Positions 1-8,736 are shown, counted from the stretch's first letter. The stretch: 64,000 nucleotides of DNA from Streptomyces platensis (GCF_008704855.1 NZ_CP023691.1:8184001-8248000); one strand, 5' to 3'. Program-made: numbers and translations. Notes: generated by a model not told the origin, from the letters alone.

Positions 1-420
1 GGCACCGCGCTCACGGGCGAAGTCGGCGGCGTGGGCCATCAGGGCGCGGCCGAGGCCCTGGCTCCGATGGGCCGGGGCGACCTCGATGTCCTCGATGGCC
101 AGCCGCCGGTTCCACGGGGCGTAGGAGACAGCGGCGAAGCCCGCCAGGCAGCCGTCCGGGCCGACTGCGACGAACGTGCGGCTGTTCGGATCTTCCTCGG
201 TCGTAAGGCCGTCGTCGGCGTCGGCGTCGGAGTCCCCCGCCGGGAAGGCCTTGTGGAGGGGCGGGTCCACCGGGATCTCCTGGAGGGCGAACCCGTCCTC
301 GGTGGCGGCCACATGGAAGATGGTGCGGGTGGTGAAGGATCCGTCGAGTGCCTCCATGGCCGGGGTGTCCGGGGGCCGGGCCGTGCGGAACTCGTAGTCC
401 ATGGCGCCAATGGTCGTCAT
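1..420 (-). CDS. GNAT N-acetyltransferase, streptothricin-acetyltransferase-like (3' end outside window)
   Basis: The reading frame starts at an ATG at 418-420 and runs off the left edge of the window without a stop, so only about 140 residues are visible. The end of the visible part has the GNAT core: a beta-strand with an IEDIEVAPAHR stretch followed by the acetyl-CoA loop S-Q-G-L-G-R-A-L. The TRTIFHVAATEDGF segment near residue 30 resembles streptothricin acetyltransferase-like GNATs. GNATs transfer acetyl from acetyl-CoA to an amine; the substrate here cannot be read from sequence. It is divergent from the AIM24 gene, with only 37 bp between the start codons. Confidence 0.75.
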   Translation of the reverse strand, partial: MTTIGAMDYEFRTARPPDTPAMEALDGSFTTRTIFHVAATEDGFALQEIPVDPPLHKAFPAGDSDADADDGLTTEEDPNSRTFVAVGPDGCLAGFAAVSYAPWNRRLAIEDIEVAPAHRSQGLGRALMAHAADFARERGA

Positions 421-444
421 GACATGAACCTATGACCCGCGGGC

Positions 445-450
445 TAGCAT
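445..450 (+). promoter_or_regulatory. Putative -10 element of a leaderless promoter for the AIM24 gene
   Basis: TAGCAT lies 7 bp before the ATG at 458, and there is no Shine-Dalgarno sequence between them. That spacing puts the expected transcription start at or next to the start codon, as in leaderless Streptomyces mRNAs. A convincing -35 element at ideal spacing was not found. Confidence 0.4.
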
Positions 451-457
451 TCCGGCC

Positions 458-1135
458 ATGAACAGTGACCTTTTCGCCTCGGAGAACATGGCCGCACCGG
501 CCACCGCGCCCGGGATGACGCAGCAGAACGCCAAATCGCTCAAGTACGCGCTGGACGGCGAGTGTTATGCCCGGCAGGGCTCGATGATCGCCTACCGCGG
601 CGAGCTGCAATTCGAGAAGCAGGGGCAGGGCATCGGCAAGTTCCTCAAGCGCGCGGTCACCGGTGAGGGGCTGGCGCTGATGGCCGTGCGGGGCCGTGGT
701 GAGGTGTGGTTCGCGCATGAGGCCGCCAACTGCTTCATCATCGACCTCGCCCCGGGGGACGGCCTCACCGTCAATGGCCGGAATGTGCTGTGCTTCGACC
801 CGTCGCTCTCCTACGAGATCAAGGTCGTCAAGGGCGCCGGCATGGTCGGTGGCGGGCTCTTCAACTCCGTGTTCAGCGGCCAGGGCAAGCTCGGTGTGAT
901 GTGTGAGGGCAACCCCATCGTCATACCCGTCTCGCCACAGGCCCCGGTCTTCGTCGACACCGATGCCGTGGTCGGCTGGAGCAGCGCACTCCAGACCACC
1001 CTCCACCGGTCGCAGAGCCTCGGCTCGATGCTCCGGGGCGGTTCCGGGGAGGCCGTCCAACTCCGCCTGGACGGCGAGGGGTTCGTCATCGTACGGCCCA
1101 GTGAACTCCGGCCGGAGAAGGAGTCCGGCAACTGA
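458..1135 (+). CDS. AIM24 family protein
   Basis: This 225-residue protein matches the AIM24 (formerly DUF124) family throughout. Visible hallmarks are the CYARQGSMIAYRG-type strand near residue 40, a GEGLALMAVRG turn and repeated beta-strand/glycine patterns ending in a SLGSMLRGGSGEAVQL stretch. The bacterial members have a beta-rich single-domain fold and no established biochemical role; yeast AIM24 is mitochondrial, but function should not be transferred. No signal peptide or membrane segment is seen. The gene is probably transcribed alone: it is divergent from the GNAT gene and ends inside a strong hairpin. The start is the first ATG after a TAGCAT box, without a ribosome-binding site. 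Confidence 0.85.
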   Translation: MNSDLFASENMAAPATAPGMTQQNAKSLKYALDGECYARQGSMIAYRGELQFEKQGQGIGKFLKRAVTGEGLALMAVRGRGEVWFAHEAANCFIIDLAPGDGLTVNGRNVLCFDPSLSYEIKVVKGAGMVGGGLFNSVFSGQGKLGVMCEGNPIVIPVSPQAPVFVDTDAVVGWSSALQTTLHRSQSLGSMLRGGSGEAVQLRLDGEGFVIVRPSELRPEKESGN

Positions 1136-1154
1136 TCCGGATCGTCCGGATCAG
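1132..1154. terminator. Hairpin at the end of the AIM24 gene
   Basis: A perfect inverted repeat of 10 bp (CTGATCCGGA) with a 3-base loop spans 1132-1154. It contains the TGA stop of the AIM24 gene on the plus strand and, on the minus strand, the stop of a short hydrolase-like remnant. No T-run follows, which is usual for Streptomyces terminators. It probably works in both directions. Confidence 0.65.
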
Positions 1155-1258
1155 CCCCGCGCCGGGGGTCCGGAGGCCAGGCGCGCGTCCAGCCAGTCGA
1201 AGACCCGCTGCTCGAACAGGGCGCGGCCCATCGGCTCACAGTGCAGATACGCGCCTTC
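1151..1258 (-). pseudogene. Possible C-terminal remnant of an alpha/beta hydrolase
   Basis: The minus strand encodes about 35 residues ending at a TGA at 1151-1153. They include YLHCEPMGRALFEQR and FDWLDARLA, which look to me like the final helix region of an esterase/alpha-beta hydrolase. Upstream of this stretch the frame loses protein character and runs into the RNase HI gene, so no complete gene is possible. Its stop codon lies in the bidirectional hairpin shared with AIM24, the position expected of a former convergent gene. The identification is by eye from memory of the family and is tentative. Confidence 0.35.
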
Positions 1259-1349
1259 GGCCGCGGACCGCCCGGCGCCGAGCGGGCCGCACGCGGGCCC
1301 CGCGGAGGCGGCTTCGCGCGGTGCGCCGCTGCCTGGCATGATCGCGCAC

Positions 1350-2072
1350 ATGGCTGAACGCGTGATCGCCGCCTGTGACGGCGCTTCGAAAGGAAACCCC
1401 GGGCCCGCCGGCTGGGCCTGGGTCATCGCCGACGGTGCCGGAACCGTCGTCCGGTGGGAGGCCGGGCCGCTGGGCACCGCGACCAACAACGTCGCGGAAC
1501 TCACGGCCCTGGAACGTCTGCTGACAGCCACCGATCCGGCCGTCCCGATCGAGATCCGGATGGACTCCCAGTACGCGATGAAGGCCGTCACCACCTGGCT
1601 GCCCGGCTGGAAGCGCAAGGGGTGGAAGACGGCCGCGGGCAAGCCGGTCGCCAATCAGGAACTGGTCGCCGGCATCGACGCGCTGCTCACGGACCGCTCC
1701 GTGGAGTTCCGCTATGTGCCCGCGCACCAGGTGGACGGCGATCCGCTCAACGACTTCGCCGACCGGGCGGCGAGCCAGGCGGCGATCGTCCAGGAAGCCG
1801 CCGGCAGCGCCCTCGGCTCCCCGGAGCCGCCGGCCGCCCCCGACACCGTCCGGCCCGCCGGCACCCGTCGACGGGCCTCTGGTCCGGCGGCGAAGACCGC
1901 CTCCGCACCGCAGCGGCGCACCTCGGGAAAGACGCGGACCCTGAACGCCAAATTCCCCGGCCGCTGCCGCTGCGGGCGCTCCTACGCGGCGGGCGAGCCC
2001 ATCACCAAGAACCCCGACGGCTGGGGCCACCCCGCCTGCCGCTCCGGCGCGGGCGACGACACGGCAGGCTGA
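1350..2072 (+). CDS. rnhA: Ribonuclease HI with C-terminal zinc-type tail
   Basis: The protein degrades the RNA strand of RNA:DNA hybrids. The RNase H fold occupies about residues 1-145, with acidic active-site residues at D10 (CDGASKGNPG), E50 (NNVAE), D72 (RMDSQYA) and D138 (NDFAD), plus H126 in the VPAHQ loop. A low-complexity Ala/Pro/Arg linker follows, then a C-terminal CRC...HPAC segment (about residues 210-232) that looks like a small zinc site. Such tails are common on actinobacterial RNase HI proteins. An ATG 12 bp upstream (1338) is an alternative start. The 5' region overlaps the hydrolase remnant on the other strand. The total length is about 240 residues. Confidence 0.85.
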   Translation: MAERVIAACDGASKGNPGPAGWAWVIADGAGTVVRWEAGPLGTATNNVAELTALERLLTATDPAVPIEIRMDSQYAMKAVTTWLPGWKRKGWKTAAGKPVANQELVAGIDALLTDRSVEFRYVPAHQVDGDPLNDFADRAASQAAIVQEAAGSALGSPEPPAAPDTVRPAGTRRRASGPAAKTASAPQRRTSGKTRTLNAKFPGRCRCGRSYAAGEPITKNPDGWGHPACRSGAGDDTAG

Positions 2073-2164
2073 AGCCCGTAACGGGCGCGGGGAACTGCGC
2101 GACCGGCCACGATGTCGCCGAAGCCGGTACGGACCGTCCCTCTCGGCAACGTCCCGCGGAGCGT

Positions 2165-3388
2165 TCAGGCGCTCCTGGCGCCGAACGGCCCCTCGGCGCC
2201 GAAGGCCAGCGCGGCGAAGCGTTCGCCGATGCGGCGGTGGGTGGCGGCGTCCGGGTGGAGCTGGTCGGGCAGCGGGAGCTCGGCGAAGTCCGCTTCTCCG
2301 TAGAGGTCGCGCCCGTCGAGAAGGTGCAGGTTCGGATCGTCGGCCGCCCGCTGCTTGACGACGCGGGCCAGTTCATCCCGGATGACGTTGAGTGTCAGCT
2401 TGCCCATGGCCCGTTCCGCCGGGTCGCCCGCGGCCTTGAACTGGAGTTTTCCCGCGCTGACGTTGCTGAAGTCCGGGGCTGTGGGGCCGGGGGTGTCCTC
2501 GTGGATGGGGCACAGAATGGGGGAGACGAGCAGCAGCGGAGTGGTGGGGTGGCCCTCGCGGACGGTGTCGAGGAAGCCGTGGACCGCCGGGCCGAAGGCC
2601 CGCAGCCGCATCAGGTCGGCGTTGACCAGATTGATGCCGATCTTGATGCTGATCAGGTCCGCGGGGGTGTCCCGCAGGGCGCGGGCGGTGAACGGGTCGA
2701 GCAGGGCACTGCCGCTCAGGCCCAGGTTGGTCAGTTCCACGCCGCCGAGGGTGGCGGCCAGCGCCGGCCAGGTGGTGCTGGGGCTCGCGGCGTCGGAGCC
2801 GTGACTGATCGAACTGCCGTGGTGCAGCCACCTTTTGCGGCCCCCCTCCGGGAGGGGCTCGACGGGGGCATCGGTGCGCAGCGCGATCAACTCGGTGATC
2901 TCGTTGTGCGGCAGCCAGATCTCGACATCCTTGACGCCGTCCGGGAGATCGCTGAACTGGACGGTGCCGGCCGGGCCGGGCTGGATTTCCGCGGTCCCGG
3001 TGGTCATGTCCACCAGGGAGACATTGCCGCCGGTCACACTGTCCTGCCCGGTGAGCCGGCCGTCGGCGAACAGGTCGTACACGCCGTCCGGGCGGGGCGG
3101 GGCGCCCTCGTAGGCGTTCTTGGTGCGCAGCGCGTCCAGCTCGATGGCGGTGGCGCGGGTGCGGAACACCAGTCGTACCCCCGAGGGCTGGGCCTCCGCC
3201 ATGGCCAGCAGGCCGTCGGCGCACTGGGCGCGGGCCCGGGCGGGCAGCCGGTGCGGCAGCACCCCGTGCTCGGTGTGCTCCAGATCGAGCGCACCGCGCA
3301 GCAGGTCCGCGGTAACGGGCGTGGTGATCCAGCCAGTTGCCGGGGGCGTATCGGTGGTGTGGGGGGCGGAGTCAGACTCAGAACTCAT
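2165..3388 (-). CDS. SGNH/GDSL-type esterase, two-domain
   Basis: This 407-residue cytoplasmic protein is predicted to be an SGNH-fold hydrolase. Residues 1-170 form a beta-rich N-terminal domain typical of two-domain carbohydrate-esterase-like members. The catalytic domain follows: block I GSSISHGSD with the nucleophilic serine, block III around KIGINLVNAD with its asparagine, and block V LHPD near the C-terminus supplying Asp and His. No signal peptide is visible, so it is probably intracellular. It is convergent with RNase HI and divergent from the reductase gene at 3481, so it is likely monocistronic. The ester substrate is unknown; deacetylation of a sugar is possible but not shown. Confidence 0.75.
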   Translation of the reverse strand: MSSESDSAPHTTDTPPATGWITTPVTADLLRGALDLEHTEHGVLPHRLPARARAQCADGLLAMAEAQPSGVRLVFRTRATAIELDALRTKNAYEGAPPRPDGVYDLFADGRLTGQDSVTGGNVSLVDMTTGTAEIQPGPAGTVQFSDLPDGVKDVEIWLPHNEITELIALRTDAPVEPLPEGGRKRWLHHGSSISHGSDAASPSTTWPALAATLGGVELTNLGLSGSALLDPFTARALRDTPADLISIKIGINLVNADLMRLRAFGPAVHGFLDTVREGHPTTPLLLVSPILCPIHEDTPGPTAPDFSNVSAGKLQFKAAGDPAERAMGKLTLNVIRDELARVVKQRAADDPNLHLLDGRDLYGEADFAELPLPDQLHPDAATHRRIGERFAALAFGAEGPFGARSA

Positions 3389-3466
3389 GATCCCAGCCTG
3401 TCAACCGAATACCGGATACGCACATCAATTTCCGGCCCCTTGCCCGCGCCGTGCCGCCACGGTCGG

Positions 3467-3472
3467 TAGCGT
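3467..3472 (+). promoter_or_regulatory. Putative -10 element of a leaderless promoter
   Basis: TAGCGT ends 8 bp before the ATG at 3481, and no Shine-Dalgarno sequence is present. The arrangement repeats the one in front of the AIM24 gene. Confidence 0.4.
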
Positions 3473-3480
3473 CGGGGACC

Positions 3481-4452
3481 ATGCGGATTCTGGTACTGGG
3501 CGGGACATTATTCGTGGGCCGCGCCATTGTGGACGAGGCGCTGCGCACCGGCGCCGAGGTGACGGTGTTCGGCAGGGGAAAGACCGGGACGGAGCTGTTC
3601 CCCGGGGTGCCCCGGCTCCTCGGTGACCGGGACACCGGCGACTACCGGGCACTGCACGACGGCAGTTGGGACGCGGTCGTGGATGTCAGCGGCTATGTGC
3701 CACGGCATGTCGGGCAGGCGATGGACGCGCTGGGGGACCGGGCCGGGCGGTATCTGTTCGTCTCCAGCCATGCGGTGTATCAGCGCGAGGGGGTGGGGCC
3801 GGGGTCGACCGAGGACACCCCGCGCCGCCCGCCCGTCCGGGACACCGAGGAGCTCAGCGAGGACACCTACGGTCCGCTCAAGGTGGCCTGCGAGGACGAT
3901 GTGGTGGCCCGGTACGGCGCACGGGCGACGATCGTGCGGCCGGGAAGGGTGACCGGACCGTACGACTCGGCGGACGCTGTCCCGTACTGGGTACGCCGGG
4001 CCGCCCGCGGCGGACGGGTGGCACTGCCCGCCGACCCCGGGCAGCCGGTGCAGCTCGTCGACTCGCGTGATCTGGCCCGTCTGGTGGTGCGGTTGCTCGT
4101 CGACGCGCGTCCCGGCGCGTTCCACGCGGTGGGGCCGGACGAGCCGACCACCCTCGGCGGGCTCATCGAGACCTGTGCGCGGGTGGCGGGCGCCGAGACC
4201 GAGATCGTTCCGGTGTCGCCCGCCGGTCGGCCGCCGATGTTCCCGCTGGTCCGGCCGCAGTGGACGACACAGCAGCGCAGTCCGGCGCGGGCCCGGGCGG
4301 CGGGGCTGACCGCGACCCCGCTGGCGGTGACCCTGGCCGATGTCCTGGCCTGGGACCGCGGGCGCGGTGAACCGCCGCTGCGGGCCGGTTACTCCCCCGA
4401 GGAGGAGCGGGCGGTGCTCGCGCGGCACGACGCCGGGGCCGTCGGCGGATGA
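3481..4452 (+). CDS. NAD(P)-dependent epimerase/reductase (extended SDR-like)
   Basis: The 323-residue protein begins with a Rossmann dinucleotide loop, ILVLGGTLFVG, of the extended short-chain dehydrogenase type. An FGRGKT segment follows, then the VDVSGYV strand and a SSHAVYQ segment where the catalytic Ser/Tyr normally sit. A TIVRPGRVTGPYD motif near residue 160 is the family's substrate loop. The substrate is unknown; bacterial relatives include sugar-nucleotide epimerases and isoflavone-reductase-like enzymes. The start at 3481 is supported by the leaderless -10 box and by the GGTxFVG loop lying at the N-terminus. It is convergent with the FUSC gene. Confidence 0.75.
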   Translation: MRILVLGGTLFVGRAIVDEALRTGAEVTVFGRGKTGTELFPGVPRLLGDRDTGDYRALHDGSWDAVVDVSGYVPRHVGQAMDALGDRAGRYLFVSSHAVYQREGVGPGSTEDTPRRPPVRDTEELSEDTYGPLKVACEDDVVARYGARATIVRPGRVTGPYDSADAVPYWVRRAARGGRVALPADPGQPVQLVDSRDLARLVVRLLVDARPGAFHAVGPDEPTTLGGLIETCARVAGAETEIVPVSPAGRPPMFPLVRPQWTTQQRSPARARAAGLTATPLAVTLADVLAWDRGRGEPPLRAGYSPEEERAVLARHDAGAVGG

Positions 4453-4483
4453 CCGGCACCGGCCCGGGAGAACCCGCCGGTCA
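4450..4483. terminator. Hairpin between convergent genes
   Basis: TGACCGGC at 4450-4457 pairs with GCCGGTCA at 4476-4483 around an 18-base loop that itself contains paired GC runs. It begins within the stop codon of the reductase gene and lies before the end of the FUSC gene, so it probably ends transcription from both sides. Confidence 0.45.
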
Positions 4484-4498
4484 CTGACTGGCCGCCGC

Positions 4499-6811
4499 TC
4501 AGCCGGCCTTGTTCCCCTTGGGCCCGGACACCGGGATATCGAGCGGCCGGGCGAGACCCACCACTCCCTCGTCGAGACGCTGGAGATGCCGCAGCACGCG
4601 GAAGGTGACCGTGCCCGACTGAAGCGCCCCCGCGCCGGCTGCTTCCAGCATCGCGGCGATGCTGAAACCGGAGTCGACCTCGCCCTCGGTGCTCTCCTCC
4701 AGCACCCGGGCGACGAGGAGATCGATGTTCTGGCCGATGCGCCGGCCGGCCCGGGCGAGCCGCGGGTCGGCCGCGATGGTCTTGCTGTACGGCACGAGTT
4801 CCGCCGTCGCCGCCAGCGAACGGGCGTGATACGCGCAGGTCTCCAGCAGCGCCACCAGATAGCGGGCGGTCCGCCGGCGGACCCGCAGCGGCGTGATCGG
4901 GTGCGTCAGCGGCTGGATGGAGGCGCGCAGCTCGTCCAGCGCGGTGTCCAGATCGCGGGCCATGCCCAGCAGGTCGACGGCGGGCCCGCCGCTGAGCTGT
5001 TCCACCGCCGCGGACACCACGTCCCGCAGCCGGACCAGCACCGTGCCCAGCAGCTCGTCCGTACGGCGGTCCGTGTGCACCGGCAGCACCAGGACGGCGC
5101 CGATGATCCCGCACGCGGCACCCAGCGCGGTCTCCTCGATGCGCAGCACCAGCACGTCGAGGCTGTAGGTGTTGAGCAGGGTGTAGAGCAGCCCGAGCAT
5201 CGCGGTGGTGAAGAAGGACATCAGCGCGTACGACAGCGGCGCGGTGAACCACATCCCGAAGATGCAGAGCAGCACCAGCGCGAACGCGCTCCAGGTGTGG
5301 TTGCCGACCAGCCCGGCCAGCGCGACACCGGCGACCACGCCGAGGACCGTGCCGACCAGCCGGCGATAGCCCTTCACCAGGATCTCGCCCGTGGACGCGG
5401 TGTTGAGGAAGACCACCCAGCAGGTCAGCACCGCCCAGTACCAGCGCTGGCTGGACAGGAACTCACCGCCGATGATGGCCAGCGTCGAGCCCACCGCGAC
5501 CTGGAACGCGGCCCGGGTGGTGGGCCGGTCGAGCCCGGTGCGGTCGTCCGCCGGCTCCTCGGTCTCGTCGGCGCCGACGATCGAGAGGTCCTCGGCGTCG
5601 AACTCCTCCCGCGAGCGGGTGGTGGCGGGGGAGTCGTCCGACTCGTCCTGCGGCCCGTCCAGTGCCAGCCGCAGGCCCAGGACGGCACGCGCGGCCTCGC
5701 CGAGCCCGCGGAAGACGTCCTGGACGGCGGCCGAGGCGCGGGGCAGATCGTCCTCTTCCCGGTAGCCGAGCAGCCGGTTGCGGACGAGGGCCAGTGCGGT
5801 GCCGCGGTCGTCGGGCGCGCGCCGGGCGACCAGCAGCAGCAGCGCCCGCAGATCCCGGCGCAGGGTGGCGAGCGCCTCCTCCTCGGTGCCCAGCCGGGTC
5901 CCCGTGGCCGGCACGGGGGCGTCCGGCAGATGCATGGTGATGGTGTCCGCACGCTCGGCACTGCGGGCGTTGAGGATCAGCATCCCCAGTCGTTCCGCCG
6001 CGATCTCGGCCTCCGCGACGCGGCGTTCCACCAGCCCCGCCGTGGCCGCGTCCCGGGTGCCCTCCTCCAGGTGCCCCTGGATCATCAGGGCCGCCTCGTG
6101 CAGCCGGGCGGTGTGCCGCCGCAGGTCGTCGAGGACCCCGTCGAGTTCATCGGGCCCGGCGTCCAGCAGCTCCAGCTGGGTCGCCATCAGCTGGGCGAGA
6201 CGGGCCCGGAAGGCCTCGCGCAGCCGAGGCAGGGTGCGGGTGGGGGTTTCCGGGACGACGGCGAACCGGACGACCGCGCTGCACACGAAGGCGATGCCCA
6301 GCGTCAGATACAGCTCGGGCAGGGCCGGGCCGGTGGCGTGCACGAACAGCGAGACGAAGTAGACCTGAAAACCGATCAGTCCGAGCGCGGTGCCACGGTC
6401 ACCGAACCGCCGGCAGTAGACGGCACCGAAGATCAGCAGGACGAAGAACAGATCGCCGGCGACGACCAGGGTGTGCAGCAGCGCCCCCAGCGACATCGCG
6501 GTGAGCGCGGCCGGCAGGCCCAGTGCGAGCGTGACCGCCTGGCCGCGGACCTCCTTCTCCTTGATCGCGAAGGTGGACACCATGGCGGTCATGGCGCCGG
6601 CGACCATCAGGGTGACGTCGGTGTCCAGCAGCGCCAGGACGACGAGGGTGAGCACGATCGCGCCGACCGTGCGCAGCCCTGCCATCAGCCGCAAGAGCCC
6701 TGGGTCGGATGCCGCGAAGCGGTCCCAGCTGTGCGTCCCAGTCCGCCGTATCGCTGCCCGCACGCTGCCGTACACTCCCCATTTTTGCCATGATCCGCTG
6801 TGCACCAGCAT
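4499..6811 (-). CDS. FUSC family (aromatic-acid-exporter-like) membrane protein
   Basis: This 770-residue integral membrane protein has the FUSC layout: two blocks of about five to six hydrophobic helices (roughly residues 45-210 and 440-590) separated and followed by long soluble segments rich in charged helices. The family includes AaeB/YccS-type proteins linked to efflux of aromatic carboxylic acids, but most actinobacterial members are uncharacterised and the substrate is unknown. No partner membrane-fusion gene is adjacent. The ATG at 6811 has no clear ribosome-binding site; a GTG about 15 codons downstream is a possible alternative start. The gene is flanked by convergent and divergent neighbours and is probably transcribed alone. 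Confidence 0.7.
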   Translation of the reverse strand: MLVHSGSWQKWGVYGSVRAAIRRTGTHSWDRFAASDPGLLRLMAGLRTVGAIVLTLVVLALLDTDVTLMVAGAMTAMVSTFAIKEKEVRGQAVTLALGLPAALTAMSLGALLHTLVVAGDLFFVLLIFGAVYCRRFGDRGTALGLIGFQVYFVSLFVHATGPALPELYLTLGIAFVCSAVVRFAVVPETPTRTLPRLREAFRARLAQLMATQLELLDAGPDELDGVLDDLRRHTARLHEAALMIQGHLEEGTRDAATAGLVERRVAEAEIAAERLGMLILNARSAERADTITMHLPDAPVPATGTRLGTEEEALATLRRDLRALLLLVARRAPDDRGTALALVRNRLLGYREEDDLPRASAAVQDVFRGLGEAARAVLGLRLALDGPQDESDDSPATTRSREEFDAEDLSIVGADETEEPADDRTGLDRPTTRAAFQVAVGSTLAIIGGEFLSSQRWYWAVLTCWVVFLNTASTGEILVKGYRRLVGTVLGVVAGVALAGLVGNHTWSAFALVLLCIFGMWFTAPLSYALMSFFTTAMLGLLYTLLNTYSLDVLVLRIEETALGAACGIIGAVLVLPVHTDRRTDELLGTVLVRLRDVVSAAVEQLSGGPAVDLLGMARDLDTALDELRASIQPLTHPITPLRVRRRTARYLVALLETCAYHARSLAATAELVPYSKTIAADPRLARAGRRIGQNIDLLVARVLEESTEGEVDSGFSIAAMLEAAGAGALQSGTVTFRVLRHLQRLDEGVVGLARPLDIPVSGPKGNKAG

Positions 6812-7155
6812 CGCACGCGTGCTCGGACCGGCTTCCGCCGCACCGCCCTCAGCGGTGCCGTGGCCTCACTGTTCCTCCAACTCCCGGCATTCCGCCCGTT
6901 CTTCGTATGGCACACATAAGTAGCGTTCCACTCATTCCGGTCTTATCGGGTGTTAGTGAGGCGTTAGTCGAGCAACAGCGGGGGCGCGCAGGGTGGGTGG
7001 TGCGTAAACGAACGAGGACGCGCCGACCGTCCTTGAGGACCGGCTCGTTCGCTCCCGGCCCCCTTCGCGGGGATGCGGGGCGGAGCCGGGCGGGTGGGTC
7101 GGACGGCGTTCCACCGAGGTTCTCCGGTCGCCGGAGAAGAGGGAGTTGATGACTG
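6812..7155. other. Intergenic region between divergent FUSC and DUF4232 genes
   Basis: About 340 bp contain no convincing gene. It must hold both divergent promoters. A locally AT-richer part around 6895-6965 contains two direct GTTAGT copies 11 bp apart (6951-6967), which could be an activator site. No function can be assigned from sequence. Confidence 0.4.
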
Positions 7156-7692
7156 ATGACGATGCGTGGTCTGCGCACCGGCGCCACTGTCGCCGCCGCC
7201 GTCGCGCTGTTCGCGGGCGCGAGCGCCGGGATGGCCTCCGCGGCAGGATCGGGCGCGTCGGCGGCCGGTGCGTGCCGGCCGGGGACGCTGAAGGTCACGA
7301 CCACCGACGCGGGTTCGGGTCAGGCCGGGATGAACCACGAGGGCACCTATCTGAAGGTGACCAACACCGGCAGCAGCACCTGCGCGATAAGCGGCTACCC
7401 GGGGCTGGCGCTGGAGGGCGCCGGACACACGGCCATCAAGACCACCGCGCACCACGGTGACACCTACTTCGCCAAGGACCCGGGCGTGCACCAGGTCACC
7501 CTGAAGCCGGGCAAGAGCGGCTACGCGGACCTGGTCTGGACGCACGCCGGTCCGTCGTCCGCGCAGGCCAAGTACCTCCAGGTCTCGCCGACGGGGAGTA
7601 ACTCGCACAGCGTCGTGGGCTTCGACAAGGCCGTCGACGGCGGCGCGCTGTCGGTGACCGCCTGGTCGGCGACGCCGCCGAGCGCTTCCTGA
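7156..7692 (+). CDS. Secreted DUF4232 domain protein
   Basis: The 178-residue protein has a Sec signal peptide (residues 1 to about 30, hydrophobic VAAAVALFAGASAGMA core and an ASA cleavage region). A single DUF4232 domain follows. Its hallmarks are two conserved cysteines, one in GACRPGTL and one in SSTCAISGYPGLAL, which probably form a disulfide, and a beta-sandwich pattern to the end. DUF4232 proteins are common exported proteins and lipoproteins of Streptomyces with no known activity. No lipobox is present, so it is likely released to the cell wall or medium. It is a single gene ending at a strong terminator. Confidence 0.8.
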   Translation: MTMRGLRTGATVAAAVALFAGASAGMASAAGSGASAAGACRPGTLKVTTTDAGSGQAGMNHEGTYLKVTNTGSSTCAISGYPGLALEGAGHTAIKTTAHHGDTYFAKDPGVHQVTLKPGKSGYADLVWTHAGPSSAQAKYLQVSPTGSNSHSVVGFDKAVDGGALSVTAWSATPPSAS

Positions 7693-7705
7693 CCCGTACC
7701 GGCAG

Positions 7706-7742
7706 ACCGAGGGCCGACGCACTGGGCGTCGGCCCTCGGTTT
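7706..7742. terminator. Strong bidirectional terminator
   Basis: A perfect 15-bp stem (ACCGAGGGCCGACGC at 7706-7720 with its complement at 7726-7740) encloses a 5-base loop and is followed by TTT. It lies between the convergent DUF4232 and epimerase genes. Confidence 0.85.
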
Positions 7743-7779
7743 CCGTGTGCCGCGCCCGGCCGCCGGTCGCGCGGCCGGG

Positions 7780-8736
7780 TCAGCTCCGGGAGCCGGCCAG
7801 CAGGGCGCGGTACCACTCGACGGTGGCGTCGAGGGTTGCGTCCAGCGGTGTCGGGCGGATGCCGAAGGTCCGCTCGAAGGCTGTGGAGTCCACGATCTGC
7901 GGCTCGGTGTGCTGATAGAACATCTCCGCGTACTCGGCCATGAACTCCGCGTCGAACGGCCCGAAGGGGCGGGGCTCGGTGAGCACCACCCGCTGGAGCT
8001 GGTGGCCCACCCGCTCCTCGATCATCGCGTGGATCTCGCGGGTGGTGACGGCGGGCGCGGTGGGCAGGTGCCAGACCCGGCCGTCGCCTTCCGGGTGGGT
8101 GCCGAGCGTGGCGAGCCCGGCCGCCACATCCCGGATGTCCGTGTAGCTGTGCGGCAGGTCGATATCGCCCAGGCCGAGGATCTCGCTACCGCCCAGGGCG
8201 GCCGGGAAGACCGCTCCGCCGAGCGTCGAGTTCAGCACCCCGGGACCGACGAAGTCGGCCGACCGGCCGAGGACGACACGGGCCCGCCCCGCCCGGTGGG
8301 CTTCGAGGTAGCGCTCGTCCAGCTGCGCCCGCATCCGCCCCTTGCGGCTCGTCGCACGCCACGGGGTCTCCTCCGTCATCACCTCACCGCGGGTCTGCCC
8401 GTACGGGTAGAGCGTGTCCAGGACGACCAGCCGGGCCCCCGTGACCTCGGCGGCGGCCAGTACCGCGCACTGGATCCGGGGCATCACCTCGACCTGGCGG
8501 TGATACGGGACATTCACGCAGTGGTAGATGACCGAGGCGCCCGCGACGGCGGCCAGCGCCCCGTCGGCCGTGCTCACATCGGCGGCGAAGGACTGGACGC
8601 CCTCGACGGTGTTCTCCGGCGCCGAGCGGCTGACCAGTCGTACGGCGTGGCCGCGGCGCACGAGCTCACCGGCGAGCGTGGTGCCGGCGGGGCCGGCGCC
8701 CAGGACGACGTGCAGCGGTTCCGTGGCAGCAGACAT
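7780..8736 (-). CDS. NAD(P)-dependent epimerase/dehydratase-family oxidoreductase
   Basis: This 318-residue protein opens with a GAGPAGTTLAGEL dinucleotide-binding loop and shows extended/atypical SDR features: the VSRSAP end of the second strand, a VIYHCVNVPYH segment and an LDTLYPYGQ motif carrying the likely active tyrosine. The C-terminal region (ATLDATVEWYRALL) matches family ends. The substrate is unknown. It is divergent from the TetR regulator gene at 8934, separated by about 200 bp that contain a dyad-symmetric site, so it is probably the regulator's target. In such pairs the enzyme often detoxifies or modifies the regulator's ligand; that is inference. Confidence 0.7.
   Translation of the reverse strand: MSAATEPLHVVLGAGPAGTTLAGELVRRGHAVRLVSRSAPENTVEGVQSFAADVSTADGALAAVAGASVIYHCVNVPYHRQVEVMPRIQCAVLAAAEVTGARLVVLDTLYPYGQTRGEVMTEETPWRATSRKGRMRAQLDERYLEAHRAGRARVVLGRSADFVGPGVLNSTLGGAVFPAALGGSEILGLGDIDLPHSYTDIRDVAAGLATLGTHPEGDGRVWHLPTAPAVTTREIHAMIEERVGHQLQRVVLTEPRPFGPFDAEFMAEYAEMFYQHTEPQIVDSTAFERTFGIRPTPLDATLDATVEWYRALLAGSRS

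Noticed and set aside
1454..3469. Long plus-strand frame of 671 codons over RNase HI and the SGNH hydrolase
   Set aside because: It is a frame shadow: no recognised domain, Arg/Gly/Pro-rich composition, and it overlaps two genes with clear motifs.
4340..6793. Long plus-strand frame of 817 codons opposite the FUSC gene
   Set aside because: Gln/Arg/Asp-rich antisense shadow of the FUSC gene with no domain or start signal.
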